DNA from: Chloroflexota bacterium
Lineage (GTDB): Bacteria > Chloroflexota > Anaerolineae > Aggregatilineales > Phototrophicaceae
Assembly: GCA_016223085.1 (NCBI GenBank)
Contig: JACRPS010000021.1
Coordinates: 1 to 64,000, forward strand
Reading direction: 5' to 3'
Length of the DNA: 64,000 nucleotides
Below are positions 33,881 through 42,601 of this stretch, one piece after another. The first letter of the stretch is position 1. Each line of letters begins with the position of its first letter. The position numbers were made by a program, and so were the translations under genes. The notes below the pieces were generated by a model that saw nothing but the letters and a program-made list of their open reading frames with translations, ran no database searches and was not told the DNA's origin.

Positions 33881-35026
33881 GTGCTGAACATTGACCTGAT
33901 GCAGGATGATCTAAGCGGGTTCGGCGGGCGCGGAGCGGCGTTTGTCACCTTTGGCGAAACCATGCTGCGCGACACGCCGGCGGATCTGCAACGGCCAGAG
34001 GCTACCCGGATGGTGTACCTGAACCTGGCAGGCAGCGAGTTTTCGATTGCCACGCTGCTGGCCCGGCTGGGGATTCCAACGGCCTACATCACCCGCGTGC
34101 CGGATAATCCTTACGGCTGGATGCTGCGCGATACCGCCCGGGCCAATGGCATCAACGTTGACCATCTGGTGTGGGCGCACAAGGCCGAGCCGATAGGCCG
34201 CTATATCTACGAAACCGGGCGTACCCCGCGCCAGGGGGTGGTGTGGTATCAGCGGATGTACTCGGCGGCCAGCCGCCTGGGGGCGGGCATGGTGGATTGG
34301 GCAGCGGCGCTGCGCGACTGCCGGCTTCTGCACACGTCCGGCATCAGCTTCGGGCTGGCGGTACACAGCGGCTACGCCTGTAATCACCTGCGGAATGCCT
34401 TTCTGGAAGCAGTGGCGGCGAAACCGGCAGGATGCCTGGTGGGCATGGACTTCAACTACCGGGCGACGCTGTGGAGCGAGGATGAGTGTACGGCCATCAT
34501 GACGCCGCTCATCACTGACCACGCCGACATCCTGGTTACGTCGGTATACGACATGGCGCGGCATTATGGCATTGCCTGTGGTCGTTACACCGCACAACAG
34601 ATCAATGACGGCGGGATGGGCGATCTGCACGACGACGACCTGCGGGCGTTCGGCGCGGACGTCATCCGGCGTTTTAACCTGCGTGCCGTCGCCGTCACGC
34701 TGCGCCAGTCGGAGTCGTCGGAGCACCACCTGTGGGAAGCGGCGGCGATTGACCGCGAGGGGCATTTCTTCCGGTCGGCGGTCCCGCGGGAAATCTATCT
34801 GGTAGATCGCATCGGTGGCGGTGATGCCTGGGTGGGCGGCTTTTATTACGGCCTGCTGACGGCGGGCATTACCGCCGAGGGGCTGGAAAAGGGAGTCGTG
34901 GTCGGCGATTCCGCCACACGCCTGAAACAGACGATCATGTTTGATCTGCCGTTGATTACGAAAGCCGAGGTACAGGCGCTGATTCAAGCCGATGTGCTCG
35001 GCGCAAACAATCTGACGGTGCGTTAG
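33881..35026 (+). CDS. kdgK: PfkB-family sugar kinase (2-keto-3-deoxygluconate kinase-like)
   Basis: A 381-residue ribokinase-fold protein. GTG at 33881 is taken as start; ATG at 33899 is an alternative. Marks are FVTFGETMLRDTP near 22-34, the GSEFSIATLLARLGIPTAYITRVP region typical of KdgK, GMDFNYRATLW and the ATP/anion-hole motif DRIGGGDAWVGGF near 310 carrying the catalytic Asp. KdgK converts 2-keto-3-deoxygluconate to KDPG, the substrate of the aldolase at 25919. It is somewhat longer than typical KdgK (about 310-340), with extra residues around 240-262. Sugar identity (gluco or galacto) is not decided. Confidence 0.85.
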   Translation: MLNIDLMQDDLSGFGGRGAAFVTFGETMLRDTPADLQRPEATRMVYLNLAGSEFSIATLLARLGIPTAYITRVPDNPYGWMLRDTARANGINVDHLVWAHKAEPIGRYIYETGRTPRQGVVWYQRMYSAASRLGAGMVDWAAALRDCRLLHTSGISFGLAVHSGYACNHLRNAFLEAVAAKPAGCLVGMDFNYRATLWSEDECTAIMTPLITDHADILVTSVYDMARHYGIACGRYTAQQINDGGMGDLHDDDLRAFGADVIRRFNLRAVAVTLRQSESSEHHLWEAAAIDREGHFFRSAVPREIYLVDRIGGGDAWVGGFYYGLLTAGITAEGLEKGVVVGDSATRLKQTIMFDLPLITKAEVQALIQADVLGANNLTVR

Positions 35027-35113
35027 AAAAGGGGGTGATGTCCGGCTCACGCGAACCTGTCGGTTGAACTGAAATTAGAGAATCGTCCGAAGTCTTGGAA
35101 AAGGATGGCTGAC

Positions 35114-36181
35114 ATGAAGTTCCGTTTGGTTATTGCTGTACTGATGATCGTCCTTCTCAGTGTATCGCTGGCCGCCGCGCAGGACGGCTACACCGCGCCC
35201 GCGCCGGCGTTTAACCCCGTGCCGCTGAACGAAGGCGCGCAGGCGTCCTGTTCCGGCTTGAACTGGGATGGCTCGTCCACGCCGCGCATTGCCTATATGC
35301 CGCCCGCGACCGAATTCCCCTACTACATGGCAATCGGCGAAGGCATCAAGGCCAAAGCGCCGGAACTGGGCGTAGAAACGTTTATGCTCGCGCCGCAAAG
35401 CGGCTCGGACATTGCCGGGCAGATGGGCATGATTCAGGACGTTCTCACCCAGGGCGTGAACGCCATCATCCTCTCGACGCACGATGAAGGCGCGGCGGCG
35501 CCGCTGGTGAAGCAGGCGGTTGACCAGGGTATCGCGGTCATCATCGTCAACTCCGACATCCCCAATTTCCCGACGCCAGTGCATGGCGTGGTCGGCTACA
35601 GCCAGCGGAAGGGCACGACCCTGCTGGGTAACTTCGCCGCCGGCATGGTGAAGGGCGAGGCCAAAGTGGGCGTGCTGGAAGGGCTGCCCGGCTATCACTC
35701 CACTGAGCGCATCGGCGGTTTCCTCGATGCCTTCGCGCAGTTCCCGAAGATGGAAATCGTGGCGACGCTGCCAACCGAGTGGAACGTAGACACCGGCAAC
35801 AAGGCGATGGCCGACATGCTCCAGGCGCACCCGGAGATTAACGTCGTGGTCACGGCCAATGACTACATCGCTATCGGCGCGGCGAAGGCGGCCCAGGCGG
35901 CTGGCCGCAATGACATCCTGATCTTCGGCAACGACGGCGACACCACCGGCCTGGAGGACATCGCCGCCGGCGCATGGACGGCAACGGTCAACACCACGCC
36001 GTTTGTGATGGGCGAGGTGGCGCTCCAGGTGACGAAGGACTGCCTCGATGGCAAGTTCCCCGGCGGCTGGGTGGAAACGCCGACGGTCGTTGTGAATAGT
36101 TCAAACGTGATGGATTACATCTGCAAGCCGGAAACGTTGTACCCGCCGCTGGCCGGCAGCTACGAATGCCCGGCGTCGTAA
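35114..36181 (+). CDS. Sugar ABC transporter substrate-binding protein
   Basis: A 355-residue type 1 periplasmic binding protein. I take the ATG at 35114, nine bases from AAGG, over the one at 35105. A Sec-type signal (MKFRLVIAVLMIVLLSVSLAAAQ) is followed by a 40-residue polar segment with one Cys, then the binding lobes: IAYMPPATEFPYYMAIGEGIKAKAPELGV, IQDVLTQGVNAIILSTHDEGAAAPLVKQAVDQGIAVIIVNSD, VGVLEGLPGYHSTERIGGF. It is the recognition component of the second importer (36245, 37806). A palindrome with the core CGGCATGCCG lies just behind the stop and before the ATPase gene. Confidence 0.92.
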   Translation: MKFRLVIAVLMIVLLSVSLAAAQDGYTAPAPAFNPVPLNEGAQASCSGLNWDGSSTPRIAYMPPATEFPYYMAIGEGIKAKAPELGVETFMLAPQSGSDIAGQMGMIQDVLTQGVNAIILSTHDEGAAAPLVKQAVDQGIAVIIVNSDIPNFPTPVHGVVGYSQRKGTTLLGNFAAGMVKGEAKVGVLEGLPGYHSTERIGGFLDAFAQFPKMEIVATLPTEWNVDTGNKAMADMLQAHPEINVVVTANDYIAIGAAKAAQAAGRNDILIFGNDGDTTGLEDIAAGAWTATVNTTPFVMGEVALQVTKDCLDGKFPGGWVETPTVVVNSSNVMDYICKPETLYPPLAGSYECPAS

Positions 36182-36202
36182 CGATTGGTATTCCTTGATC
36201 GT

Positions 36203-36230
36203 GTAGGGGCACGGCATGCCGTGCCCCTAC
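36203..36230. repeat. GTAGGG-family palindrome, copy 9
   Basis: Perfect 28-bp palindrome, left half GTAGGGGCACGGCA. It is placed between the binding-protein stop (36181) and the ATPase start (36245), and nearly identical to copy 10, which is in the same relative position in another ABC operon. Confidence 0.92.
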
Positions 36231-36244
36231 AGGAAACAGGTGTC

Positions 36245-37780
36245 ATGATGGATACACCAACTTCCCCGCCGCTATGGGAACTGCGCGACATTAAGAAGTC
36301 GTTTTACGGCACACAGGCGCTGAAGGGTGTCTCGTTCACCGCGCGCCGGGGCGAAATCCACGCCCTGCTGGGCGAAAACGGCAGCGGCAAATCCACACTG
36401 ATTAAGTGTCTGGCGGGCGTTCACCAGCCGGATTCCGGCGAAATGCTGCTGAACGGCAGACCGGTGACGTTCCATCATCCGATGGAAGCACGGGCGCACG
36501 GCGTCGCCACCATTTTTCAGGAATTTTCGCTCGTGCCCACCCTGACGGTAGCGGAAAATATCTTCCTGGGTCGGCAGCCGCGCCGTTCCACCCGTCTGAT
36601 TGACTGGGACACCATGCGCGTGGAAACGGCCCGCGTGCTGCAACCGCTGGAAATTCAACTCGACCCGGAAGCGATTGTCAAAAACCTGTCAGTCGCCGAA
36701 CAGCAGTTGGTCGAAATCGCCAAAGCGATCTCGCTGGAGTCGACGCTGCTCATCATGGACGAGCCAACGGCAGCGTTGGGGCTAGCTGAAACCGAACGCC
36801 TGCTGCGGCTCATCAAACGGCTGGCGGCGCAGGGCAAGGCGGTTGTTTACATCTCGCACCGGCTTGACGAGGTGTTTGAAGTGGCCGACATCGTAACGGT
36901 GCTGAAGGACGGCAACCGCATCGCCACGCGCCCGATTCACGAGTTGAAAATGGGTGACGTGGTGAAGATGATGGTCGGAGTGGACATTGAACAGCATTAC
37001 CCCAAAATCCATCACACCAACCCCACACCCTGCCTGGAAGTGGAAGGGTTGAGCACGGCAAATGGCGTTCACGATGTGAGTTTTACGATCAACGCCGGCG
37101 AGGTGTTTGGCCTGGGTGGGATGGTCGGTTCGGGGCGAACCGAGATCGCGCGGGCGCTGTTTGGACTGGATCGGTGGACGGCGGGCAAGGTGCGGCTGTT
37201 CGGGCGTGAGGTGCAGTTTAAGTCGCCCGCCGAGGCGATAAACAACGGCGTTGGACTCATCCCGGAGAATCGCAAAGCCGACGGCCTGTTTTTTAACTTC
37301 GAAGCGCCGCGTAATATCACCATTTCCCGGCTGGCGGAGATGCTGCGCGGGCCGTTCCTCAACCCCATGCGGGAGATGCAAGCCGGACAGCAGTATGTCA
37401 GTAAACTCAGCATTACACCGACCGCGCTGGAAAAGTCGGTCAAGTTCCTGTCCGGCGGCAACCAGCAGAAAGTGGTGATCGCACGTTGGCTGTTTTCGCA
37501 GGCGCGGCTGCTGATTCTGGACGAGCCGACGCAGGGCATTGACGTGGGTGCCAAGCTGGACGTGTATCACGTCATTAACGAACTGACCGGCCTGGGCATC
37601 AGCATCCTGCTGATTAGCTCCGATTACCCGGAACTGCTGGCGATGAGCGACCGCGTGGCCGTCGTGCGCGACGGGCACATCCTGCACATCGCTGAAGCGG
37701 GACGCTTAAACGAATACGAACTGCTGGCGATTGCTTCCGGCGCGGAAACCGGCAGCCAGCCGCCGACCGCAGCCGGTTAA
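36245..37780 (+). CDS. Sugar ABC transporter, duplicated ATPase (RbsA type)
   Basis: A 511-residue protein started at the ATG at 36245 (MMDTPTSPPLWELRD). Walker A GENGSGKST is near 45-53, the N-domain Walker B LLIMDEPTAALG near 170, C-domain signature LSGGNQQKVVIARWLF and Walker B LLILDEPTQGIDVGAK. The C-domain P-loop is modified (GLGGMVGSGRTEIARAL), as is common. It is the energy unit of the second CUT2 importer. The permease follows 25 bases later. Confidence 0.94.
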   Translation: MMDTPTSPPLWELRDIKKSFYGTQALKGVSFTARRGEIHALLGENGSGKSTLIKCLAGVHQPDSGEMLLNGRPVTFHHPMEARAHGVATIFQEFSLVPTLTVAENIFLGRQPRRSTRLIDWDTMRVETARVLQPLEIQLDPEAIVKNLSVAEQQLVEIAKAISLESTLLIMDEPTAALGLAETERLLRLIKRLAAQGKAVVYISHRLDEVFEVADIVTVLKDGNRIATRPIHELKMGDVVKMMVGVDIEQHYPKIHHTNPTPCLEVEGLSTANGVHDVSFTINAGEVFGLGGMVGSGRTEIARALFGLDRWTAGKVRLFGREVQFKSPAEAINNGVGLIPENRKADGLFFNFEAPRNITISRLAEMLRGPFLNPMREMQAGQQYVSKLSITPTALEKSVKFLSGGNQQKVVIARWLFSQARLLILDEPTQGIDVGAKLDVYHVINELTGLGISILLISSDYPELLAMSDRVAVVRDGHILHIAEAGRLNEYELLAIASGAETGSQPPTAAG

Positions 37781-37805
37781 CCGAGTGGATGAGAAGGTAA
37801 ACGAG

Positions 37806-38837
37806 ATGAACGGCGTTGCAAAACTCTTTCGGTCGCAGGTGATCGGGCCGCTGTTGGCGCTGCTGCTGGCGGTGGTGATCGTCAGCCTGACGACGAACCG
37901 GTTTATGACCGGGCAAAACCTGTCGAACGTCATGCTGCAAGTCAGCAGCGTGGCGATTGCCGCCATCGGCGCGACGCTGGTCATCCTCGGCGGCGGGATT
38001 GATCTGTCGTCCGGCGCGATTGTGGCGCTTACGGCCTGCGTGGGGGCGATCCTCATCAAAACCAACGGCCTGCCGGTGTGGCTGGGAATCGCGCTGCTCC
38101 TGCTGCTGGGCGCAGGATTGGGGTTTGTCAACGGCTTCCTCAGCACCTACGGACGCATCCCGTCATTTATCGTCACTTTAGCCACGATGGGAGTCATTCG
38201 TGGGCTGGCGTTTCTCATCACCGGCGGCACGCCAATCATGTCGGTATCCAAAGACCTGGAGCCACTCTTTTACGGCAGCTTTTTGGGGCTGCCCCTGCCA
38301 CTGATTTACGTCATCGTGTTATACGTGCTCACGTTTATTTTCCTGCGTTACACCATTGCCGGGCGGGCGATTTACGCCGTCGGCGGTAACGAGTCGGCGG
38401 CGCGGCTGTCCGGCGTTCGGGTGAACCAGACGCGGCTAGTGACATTTGTGCTGGCCGGCACGATGTCGGCGCTGGCCGGGGTGCTGACGATGGCGCGGCT
38501 GAATTCCGGCTCGCCCAACTACGGCGTCGGCACGGAATTGCAGGCGATCGCAGCGGCGGTCATTGGCGGCGCCAGTCTCGCCGGCGGGCACGGCAATATC
38601 ATCTCGACGCTGTTTGGCGCGCTCACCGTCGCGGTGGTGCAAAACGGCCTGAACCTGAACATTGTTCCGGCGGCGTGGCAGGACATCACGCTGGGTGCGA
38701 TTATCGTGCTGGCGGTCGGACTCGATATGTGGCGGGCGAGTATCAGCCAGCGCACCTCGAAAATCTTTGATCTCTTTGTACCCCGGCGCAGTCCGCCTAA
38801 ACCGGCGTCGGGCGAACGGATGCAACCAGAAAGGTAA
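37806..38837 (+). CDS. Sugar ABC transporter permease (RbsC type)
   Basis: A 343-residue membrane protein started at the ATG at 37806 (MNGVAKLFRSQVIGPLLALL) behind GAGAAGG. About nine helices, with the family signature GGGIDLSSGAIVALTA near 61-76 and the coupling region GTELQAIAAAVIGGASLAGGHGN near 240. The C-terminal 35 residues are polar and Pro/Arg-rich (VPRRSPPKPASGE). It makes up the second importer together with 35114 and 36245, and is followed by the epimerase-like gene after 6 bases. Confidence 0.93.
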   Translation: MNGVAKLFRSQVIGPLLALLLAVVIVSLTTNRFMTGQNLSNVMLQVSSVAIAAIGATLVILGGGIDLSSGAIVALTACVGAILIKTNGLPVWLGIALLLLLGAGLGFVNGFLSTYGRIPSFIVTLATMGVIRGLAFLITGGTPIMSVSKDLEPLFYGSFLGLPLPLIYVIVLYVLTFIFLRYTIAGRAIYAVGGNESAARLSGVRVNQTRLVTFVLAGTMSALAGVLTMARLNSGSPNYGVGTELQAIAAAVIGGASLAGGHGNIISTLFGALTVAVVQNGLNLNIVPAAWQDITLGAIIVLAVGLDMWRASISQRTSKIFDLFVPRRSPPKPASGERMQPER

Positions 38838-38843
38838 ACCCGA

Positions 38844-39914
38844 ATGTACACCTACGGACGCAAACAGGGCTGCCGCGCCAGCCTGGACTATACCTACAAG
38901 GGGATGCGCATCGCCTACCTGGAAAATGACCTACTGAGGGTGGGCGTGCTGCTGGACAAAGGCGCGGACATCTTTGAATTTACCTACAAGCCGCACGATC
39001 TGGACATGCTATGGCAGTCGCCGATTCCCTTCCAGAAACCGTTTGTGGCGACCAGCGCGCTGCCGGAAGGCGCGTTCCACGATTATTATTACGGCGGCTG
39101 GCAGGAGGTGCTGCCATCAGCCGGTTGGGCGTCCGAGCCGTACAAAGGGACGTACCAGGGGTTACACGGTGAAGTCGCGCTGCTGCCATTCGAGGCGCAG
39201 TTGGTGGAGGACTCGCCGGAGATGGTAAGTATTAGGACGAAGGTACGGCTGTACCGTTCGCCACTGGCGCTGGAACGCACGATGACGCTGAAGCGCGGTA
39301 TGGCGGCGCTGCTGCTTCACGAAAAGCTGGTGAACGAGTCCGAGGGTGAGTTCGCCATCATGTGGGGGCATCATCCGGCGTTTGGCGCGCCGTTCCTCGA
39401 TGAAAGCTGCGTGGTGCAGGCCCCGGCCAAAAAAGTGGAAGTGCTGGCGTTCCATGCCAACGGCCTGTGGCAGCCGGGCGGCGATTATGAGTTCCCGATG
39501 GTGCCCAACCAGCGCAGCGGGCAGTTGGAGGACATCACCTGCGTGCGGCCAAAAGCCACGAAGTCGGTAGATGTGGTGTTCTTCAAGGAGTTAAGCGAAG
39601 GCTGGTACGGCCTGACCAACCAGAACCAGGGAGTCGGTTTTGGCATGGCCTGGGACAACGCCCTGTTTAAGTATCTGTGGATGTGGCAGGTATACGGCGG
39701 CCACGACGATTATCCCTGGTACGGACGCACCTATAACTGCGCGCTCGAACCGTTCACCAGCTACCCACCGGCGGGCGTGCAGAACGCGATCAAAAACGGC
39801 ACGGCCTATGTGATGCAGCCGGAGGAAGTGCTGGAAACCGATCTGGCCGCCGTTGCGTACGAGGGACAGGGCGTGCAGCGTGTCCATCTCGATGGACAGG
39901 TTGAGGTGAGCTAA
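38844..39914 (+). CDS. Aldose-1-epimerase-like (DUF4432-type) protein
   Basis: A 356-residue beta-sandwich protein starting MYTYGRKQGCRASLDYTYKG. Galactose-mutarotase-like marks: RIAYLENDLLRVGVLLDKGADIFEFTYKPHDLDMLW (about 22-57), the GGWQEVLPSAG loop, MWGHHPAFGAPFLDE (about 173-187) with His residues suited to the catalytic site, and YGRTYNCALEPFTSYPP (about 297) with a conserved Glu. Such proteins interconvert sugar anomers before phosphorylation or oxidation. It is the last gene of the sugar-acid island, followed by a hairpin. Substrate unknown. Confidence 0.82.
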   Translation: MYTYGRKQGCRASLDYTYKGMRIAYLENDLLRVGVLLDKGADIFEFTYKPHDLDMLWQSPIPFQKPFVATSALPEGAFHDYYYGGWQEVLPSAGWASEPYKGTYQGLHGEVALLPFEAQLVEDSPEMVSIRTKVRLYRSPLALERTMTLKRGMAALLLHEKLVNESEGEFAIMWGHHPAFGAPFLDESCVVQAPAKKVEVLAFHANGLWQPGGDYEFPMVPNQRSGQLEDITCVRPKATKSVDVVFFKELSEGWYGLTNQNQGVGFGMAWDNALFKYLWMWQVYGGHDDYPWYGRTYNCALEPFTSYPPAGVQNAIKNGTAYVMQPEEVLETDLAAVAYEGQGVQRVHLDGQVEVS

Positions 39915-39923
39915 CGTCAACAA

Positions 39924-39954
39924 CGGGCATAGCTGGACCAGCCGGTTATGCCCG
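39924..39954 (+). terminator. Hairpin at the end of the sugar-acid island
   Basis: CGGGCATA / TATGCCCG outer stem with inner CTGG-A-CCAG, 10 bases behind the last stop. No T-run, so terminator strength is uncertain. Confidence 0.45.
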
Positions 39955-40033
39955 CTGCGACGAAACCCGGCTGCACTGTACGCCTGCTTCAACCGGATTG
40001 GCACGATTTCCAAAAAAAACGGCAGACTGGGTG

Positions 40034-40062
40034 TTTACAGAAGCTGTAATCTGTGAGATAAT
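40034..40062 (+). promoter_or_regulatory. Promoter of the RRM protein gene
   Basis: TTTACA at 40034-40039 and GATAAT at 40057-40062 with a 17-base spacer. Predicted start near 40069 gives a leader of about 133 bases. Confidence 0.6.
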
Positions 40063-40070
40063 CTAACACG

Positions 40071-40193
40071 ATAGAGTACACGACAGCTTTGGTGAATACT
40101 TCTGCGTCTCGAGTTTCGTTTCAGTCGCTTCGGTTTTCTGCCACGTCAGCTTCCTCCTACTCTATCAATCGTCTATTTGTGCCCATGCAGGAG
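40071..40193 (+). promoter_or_regulatory. Long structured leader of the RRM mRNA
   Basis: ATAGAGTA at 40071-40078 can pair with TACTCTAT at 40158-40165. The adjoining CTCCT at 40154-40158 is complementary to the AGGAG ribosome site at 40189-40193, so two mutually exclusive folds are possible. This resembles the leaders of cold-controlled mRNAs; it is an inference from pairing only. Confidence 0.4.
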
Positions 40194-40201
40194 TATCACT
40201 C

Positions 40202-40525
40202 ATGGCAAAGAAGTTGTATGTTGGCAATCTGTCTTACGGCGCGACCGAGGACCAGGTGCGGGAACTGTTCGCCCAGGCGGGTGAAGTGGAAACCGTGTCG
40301 CTGGTGACCGACCGCGAAACGGGCCGCCCGCGTGGCTTCGGCTTCGTCGAAATGGCGACTGAAGAAGGCGCGCAGGAAGCAATCCGTCGCTTCAACGGCT
40401 ACTCGCTTGACGCGCGTGCGCTGACGGTGAACGAAGCGCGCCCCCGCGAAGATCGTGGTGGTGATCGTGGCCCACGCCGTGACGACCGTTACGGTGGTGG
40501 CAACAGCCGTCGTGGCCGTTTCTAA
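40202..40525 (+). CDS. RRM-type RNA-binding protein
   Basis: A 107-residue protein with one RNA-recognition motif: RNP2 LYVGNL at 5-10 and RNP1 RGFGFVEM at 44-51. The tail from about 80 is rich in Arg, Gly and Asp (REDRGGDRGPRRDDRYGGG). It matches the Rbp proteins of cyanobacteria and Chloroflexota, cytoplasmic RNA chaperones that are often cold induced. The start is fixed by GCAGGAG upstream. It is preceded by an unusually long leader and followed by a strong terminator. Confidence 0.96.
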   Translation: MAKKLYVGNLSYGATEDQVRELFAQAGEVETVSLVTDRETGRPRGFGFVEMATEEGAQEAIRRFNGYSLDARALTVNEARPREDRGGDRGPRRDDRYGGGNSRRGRF

Positions 40526-40552
40526 ACGCGCCTGATTGATTGGCAAACAACG

Positions 40553-40587
40553 AGCAGCGCAAGCCGGTCTTGCGCTGCTTTGTTTTA
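40553..40587 (+). terminator. Intrinsic terminator after the RRM gene
   Basis: Perfect 11-bp stem AGCAGCGCAAG / CTTGCGCTGCT with loop CCGGT, then TTGTTTTA. Confidence 0.88.
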
Positions 40588-40683
40588 GGCCTTCCGGTCG
40601 GGGCGCGGTGTGCTGTGCCCCAATACGCAAACACTTCATTGCGACCAATTGGAAGCAGACTGGACGTGGAGGGAACAAGCGAG

Positions 40684-40935
40684 ATGGCGACAAAAAAGGC
40701 AAAGCCGGAATACTACTGCGTGGTCGTGCGCCGCAACTACGAAACGGTCTGCCGCGTGGTCAGCAAACACGCGACGCGGGAAGAAGCCGAGGCGGAACTC
40801 GAAAACCGGCGGTCATTCAAGGGCGACTTTAACTATGACAACGCCGAACTGCGCGTGCTGTCACGGTCGGAAGCCAAAGCCGAATTCGGCGCAGACTGGG
40901 AATATAAACCCATTGGCAAGGCGCGCAACGCCTGA
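40684..40935 (+). CDS. Small basic hypothetical protein
   Basis: An 83-residue protein started at the ATG at 40684 (MATKKAKPEYYCVVVRRNYE), behind GGAGG. The longer frame from 40540 runs through the terminator and is not used. It has a strand-helix-strand look (YYCVVVRRNYETVCRVVSKHATREEAEAELENR), then an acidic-aromatic tail. The ATREEAEAELE segment is an amphipathic helix. No named family recognised. It could be a nucleic-acid-associated or stress-related peptide, but this is only a guess from charge. Confidence 0.65.
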   Translation: MATKKAKPEYYCVVVRRNYETVCRVVSKHATREEAEAELENRRSFKGDFNYDNAELRVLSRSEAKAEFGADWEYKPIGKARNA

Positions 40936-41090
40936 CGGTCAACAGTTTGACCTGGTGTGCGCGGGGTGGGGATTTCGAGGATATTCTTCGTTAAATATTA
41001 TCGCTGCCGGTGTGCGCCTTACGGTTGTGGAACGCCTTGAACGATGTACAATCAAGGGAGGGCCTTCCAACCACATGGGCGCACACCGCT

Positions 41091-41777
41091 ATGACTACCG
41101 CACCGCTCAGTCTGGCAAAAATAACCTGGCGTCATCCGCAGACCGGCGTCGTCCAGGAGTTTGTCCTTACCGAAGGCGCAACCGCCACCATTGGCCGCCA
41201 GGCCGGTAATGACATCTGTATCCCCGAACAGCACGTGTCCCGCCAGCACGCCGTCATCACTTACCGCGAAGGGATCTTCATGATTGACGACCTGGGCAGT
41301 GCCAACGGCACATTTGTGAACGACCAGCAGATCACCGAGTCATTCCCGCTGGCATCCGGCGACATCATCCGGCTGTACGTGCCGGTGCTGTATTTTTCGG
41401 CCACCGTATCCGAAGAAGACCAGCGCAACGCCGAGGAGATGGGCACGCTCATCACGGCGACCATCAGCACCGGCAAGGGTAAACTGATTATCACCACTGG
41501 CCCGCAGGAAGGTACTACCATCCCGCTACTGTTAAGCACGGTCACGATAGGCCGCGCCACCAGCAAAGCCACCTGGGAGATCGGCCTGCAGGACCCATCG
41601 GTATCGCGGCCCCACGCCCGCCTGCAAATGACGGACAACACCTGGGTGATTTACGATCTGGGCAGCGCCAACGGCACGCTGGTGAACAACACCGTGGTGA
41701 CGGAGAAAGGCCGCACCCTGCGCGATGGCGACATCATCGCGCTGGGTTCGACGCTGCTGCTGTTCCGCGCCGGTTAA
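41091..41777 (+). CDS. Tandem FHA-domain protein
   Basis: A 228-residue cytoplasmic protein with two forkhead-associated domains. The first (about 25-100) has ATIGRQAGNDICI, VSRQHAVI and GSANGTFVND. The second (about 145-225) has VTIGRATSKATWEI, VSRPHARL and GSANGTLVNN. Both keep the GR, SRxH and NGT residues that contact phosphothreonine, so both should bind phosphorylated partners. The ATG at 41091 is used; a GGGAGGG site lies rather far upstream. The stop overlaps the convergent IMPase gene by four bases. No kinase is adjacent. Confidence 0.88.
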   Translation: MTTAPLSLAKITWRHPQTGVVQEFVLTEGATATIGRQAGNDICIPEQHVSRQHAVITYREGIFMIDDLGSANGTFVNDQQITESFPLASGDIIRLYVPVLYFSATVSEEDQRNAEEMGTLITATISTGKGKLIITTGPQEGTTIPLLLSTVTIGRATSKATWEIGLQDPSVSRPHARLQMTDNTWVIYDLGSANGTLVNNTVVTEKGRTLRDGDIIALGSTLLLFRAG

Positions 41778-42601
41778 AGCACCGGCATGGGCATGGCCGC
41801 CGCCTGCCGGAGCACGGCAATCATCGCGTCGTGAATCAGGCCGTTGCTGGCGACCATTTCCCGCCCGCTGTAGATCAGGTCGGAGTCCTCGCCGCGATAG
41901 TCGGTCACGCGCCCGCCCGCTTCCGTCACGCACAGGAATCCGGCCTGGCAGTCCCACGAGTGAATATCCGCCTCCCAGAAGCCATCGAAGCGCCCGGCGG
42001 CCACGTAACACAAATCCAGCGCCGCCGAACCAAACCGCCGCACCCCGCGCGAGGCTTTCATAAACTGCCAGAACTCACGCAGATTGTTGTTTGGGTTCAC
42101 GGCGCTATCGTAGGGAAAGCCGGTGCACAGGATGGCGCGCTGGAGATCACCTGTTGTCGAAACGCGCAGGGGCCTGTCGTTTAGCGTCGCGCCAAAGCCG
42201 CGCGCCGCGCTGTACAGTTCGTCCGCCACCGGGTTATAGACCACGCCTACCAGCGGTCGGCCATCACGCCCCGATAGACCAATGCTGGTCGAAAAGTAAG
42301 GGATGTTGTTGGCAAAGTTGGCCGTCCCGTCCAGCGGGTCAATGTGCCAGAAGTAGTCCGCGCCGGCTGCCGCCGCGCCCACGCTGCCGCTTTCCTCGGT
42401 GATGATGTGATGATCGGGAAAGGCAGCTTGCAGCCGTTCCAGAATCACTGCCTCGGCGGCGGGGTCGGCCTCGGTTACAATGTCCGTCACGATGCCCTTG
42501 ACGGTTTCGCGGTGAGGCCGGTCATAATACTGCATCAGCACTGCGCCCGCCTCGCGGGCGATGCTGGTGACAGTGGCGCGAACGGCTTGCAGGTCTAACA
42601 T
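41774..42601 (-). CDS. Inositol monophosphatase-family phosphatase
   Basis: A 275-residue Li-sensitive-type phosphatase. Metal-binding residues E69-E70 (ITEE), D88 and D91 in the DPLDGTANF motif (about 88-96) and the distal WDCQAGFLCVTEAGG are present. The motif has Ala where most members have Thr (DGTxN), a tolerated variation seen in some family members. Substrates of this superfamily include inositol-1-phosphate, histidinol phosphate, PAP and fructose-1,6-bisphosphate; sequence does not decide. It is convergent with and overlaps the FHA gene. Confidence 0.88.
   Translation of the reverse strand: MLDLQAVRATVTSIAREAGAVLMQYYDRPHRETVKGIVTDIVTEADPAAEAVILERLQAAFPDHHIITEESGSVGAAAAGADYFWHIDPLDGTANFANNIPYFSTSIGLSGRDGRPLVGVVYNPVADELYSAARGFGATLNDRPLRVSTTGDLQRAILCTGFPYDSAVNPNNNLREFWQFMKASRGVRRFGSAALDLCYVAAGRFDGFWEADIHSWDCQAGFLCVTEAGGRVTDYRGEDSDLIYSGREMVASNGLIHDAMIAVLRQAAAMPMPVL

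Noticed and set aside
33911-35050. A 379-codon open frame antisense to the PfkB-type kinase
   Set aside because: The kinase on the plus strand has all family motifs; the antisense frame has none.
40540-40683. N-terminal extension of the small basic protein
   Set aside because: It reads through the strong terminator of the RRM gene; the ATG at 40684 has a GGAGG site.
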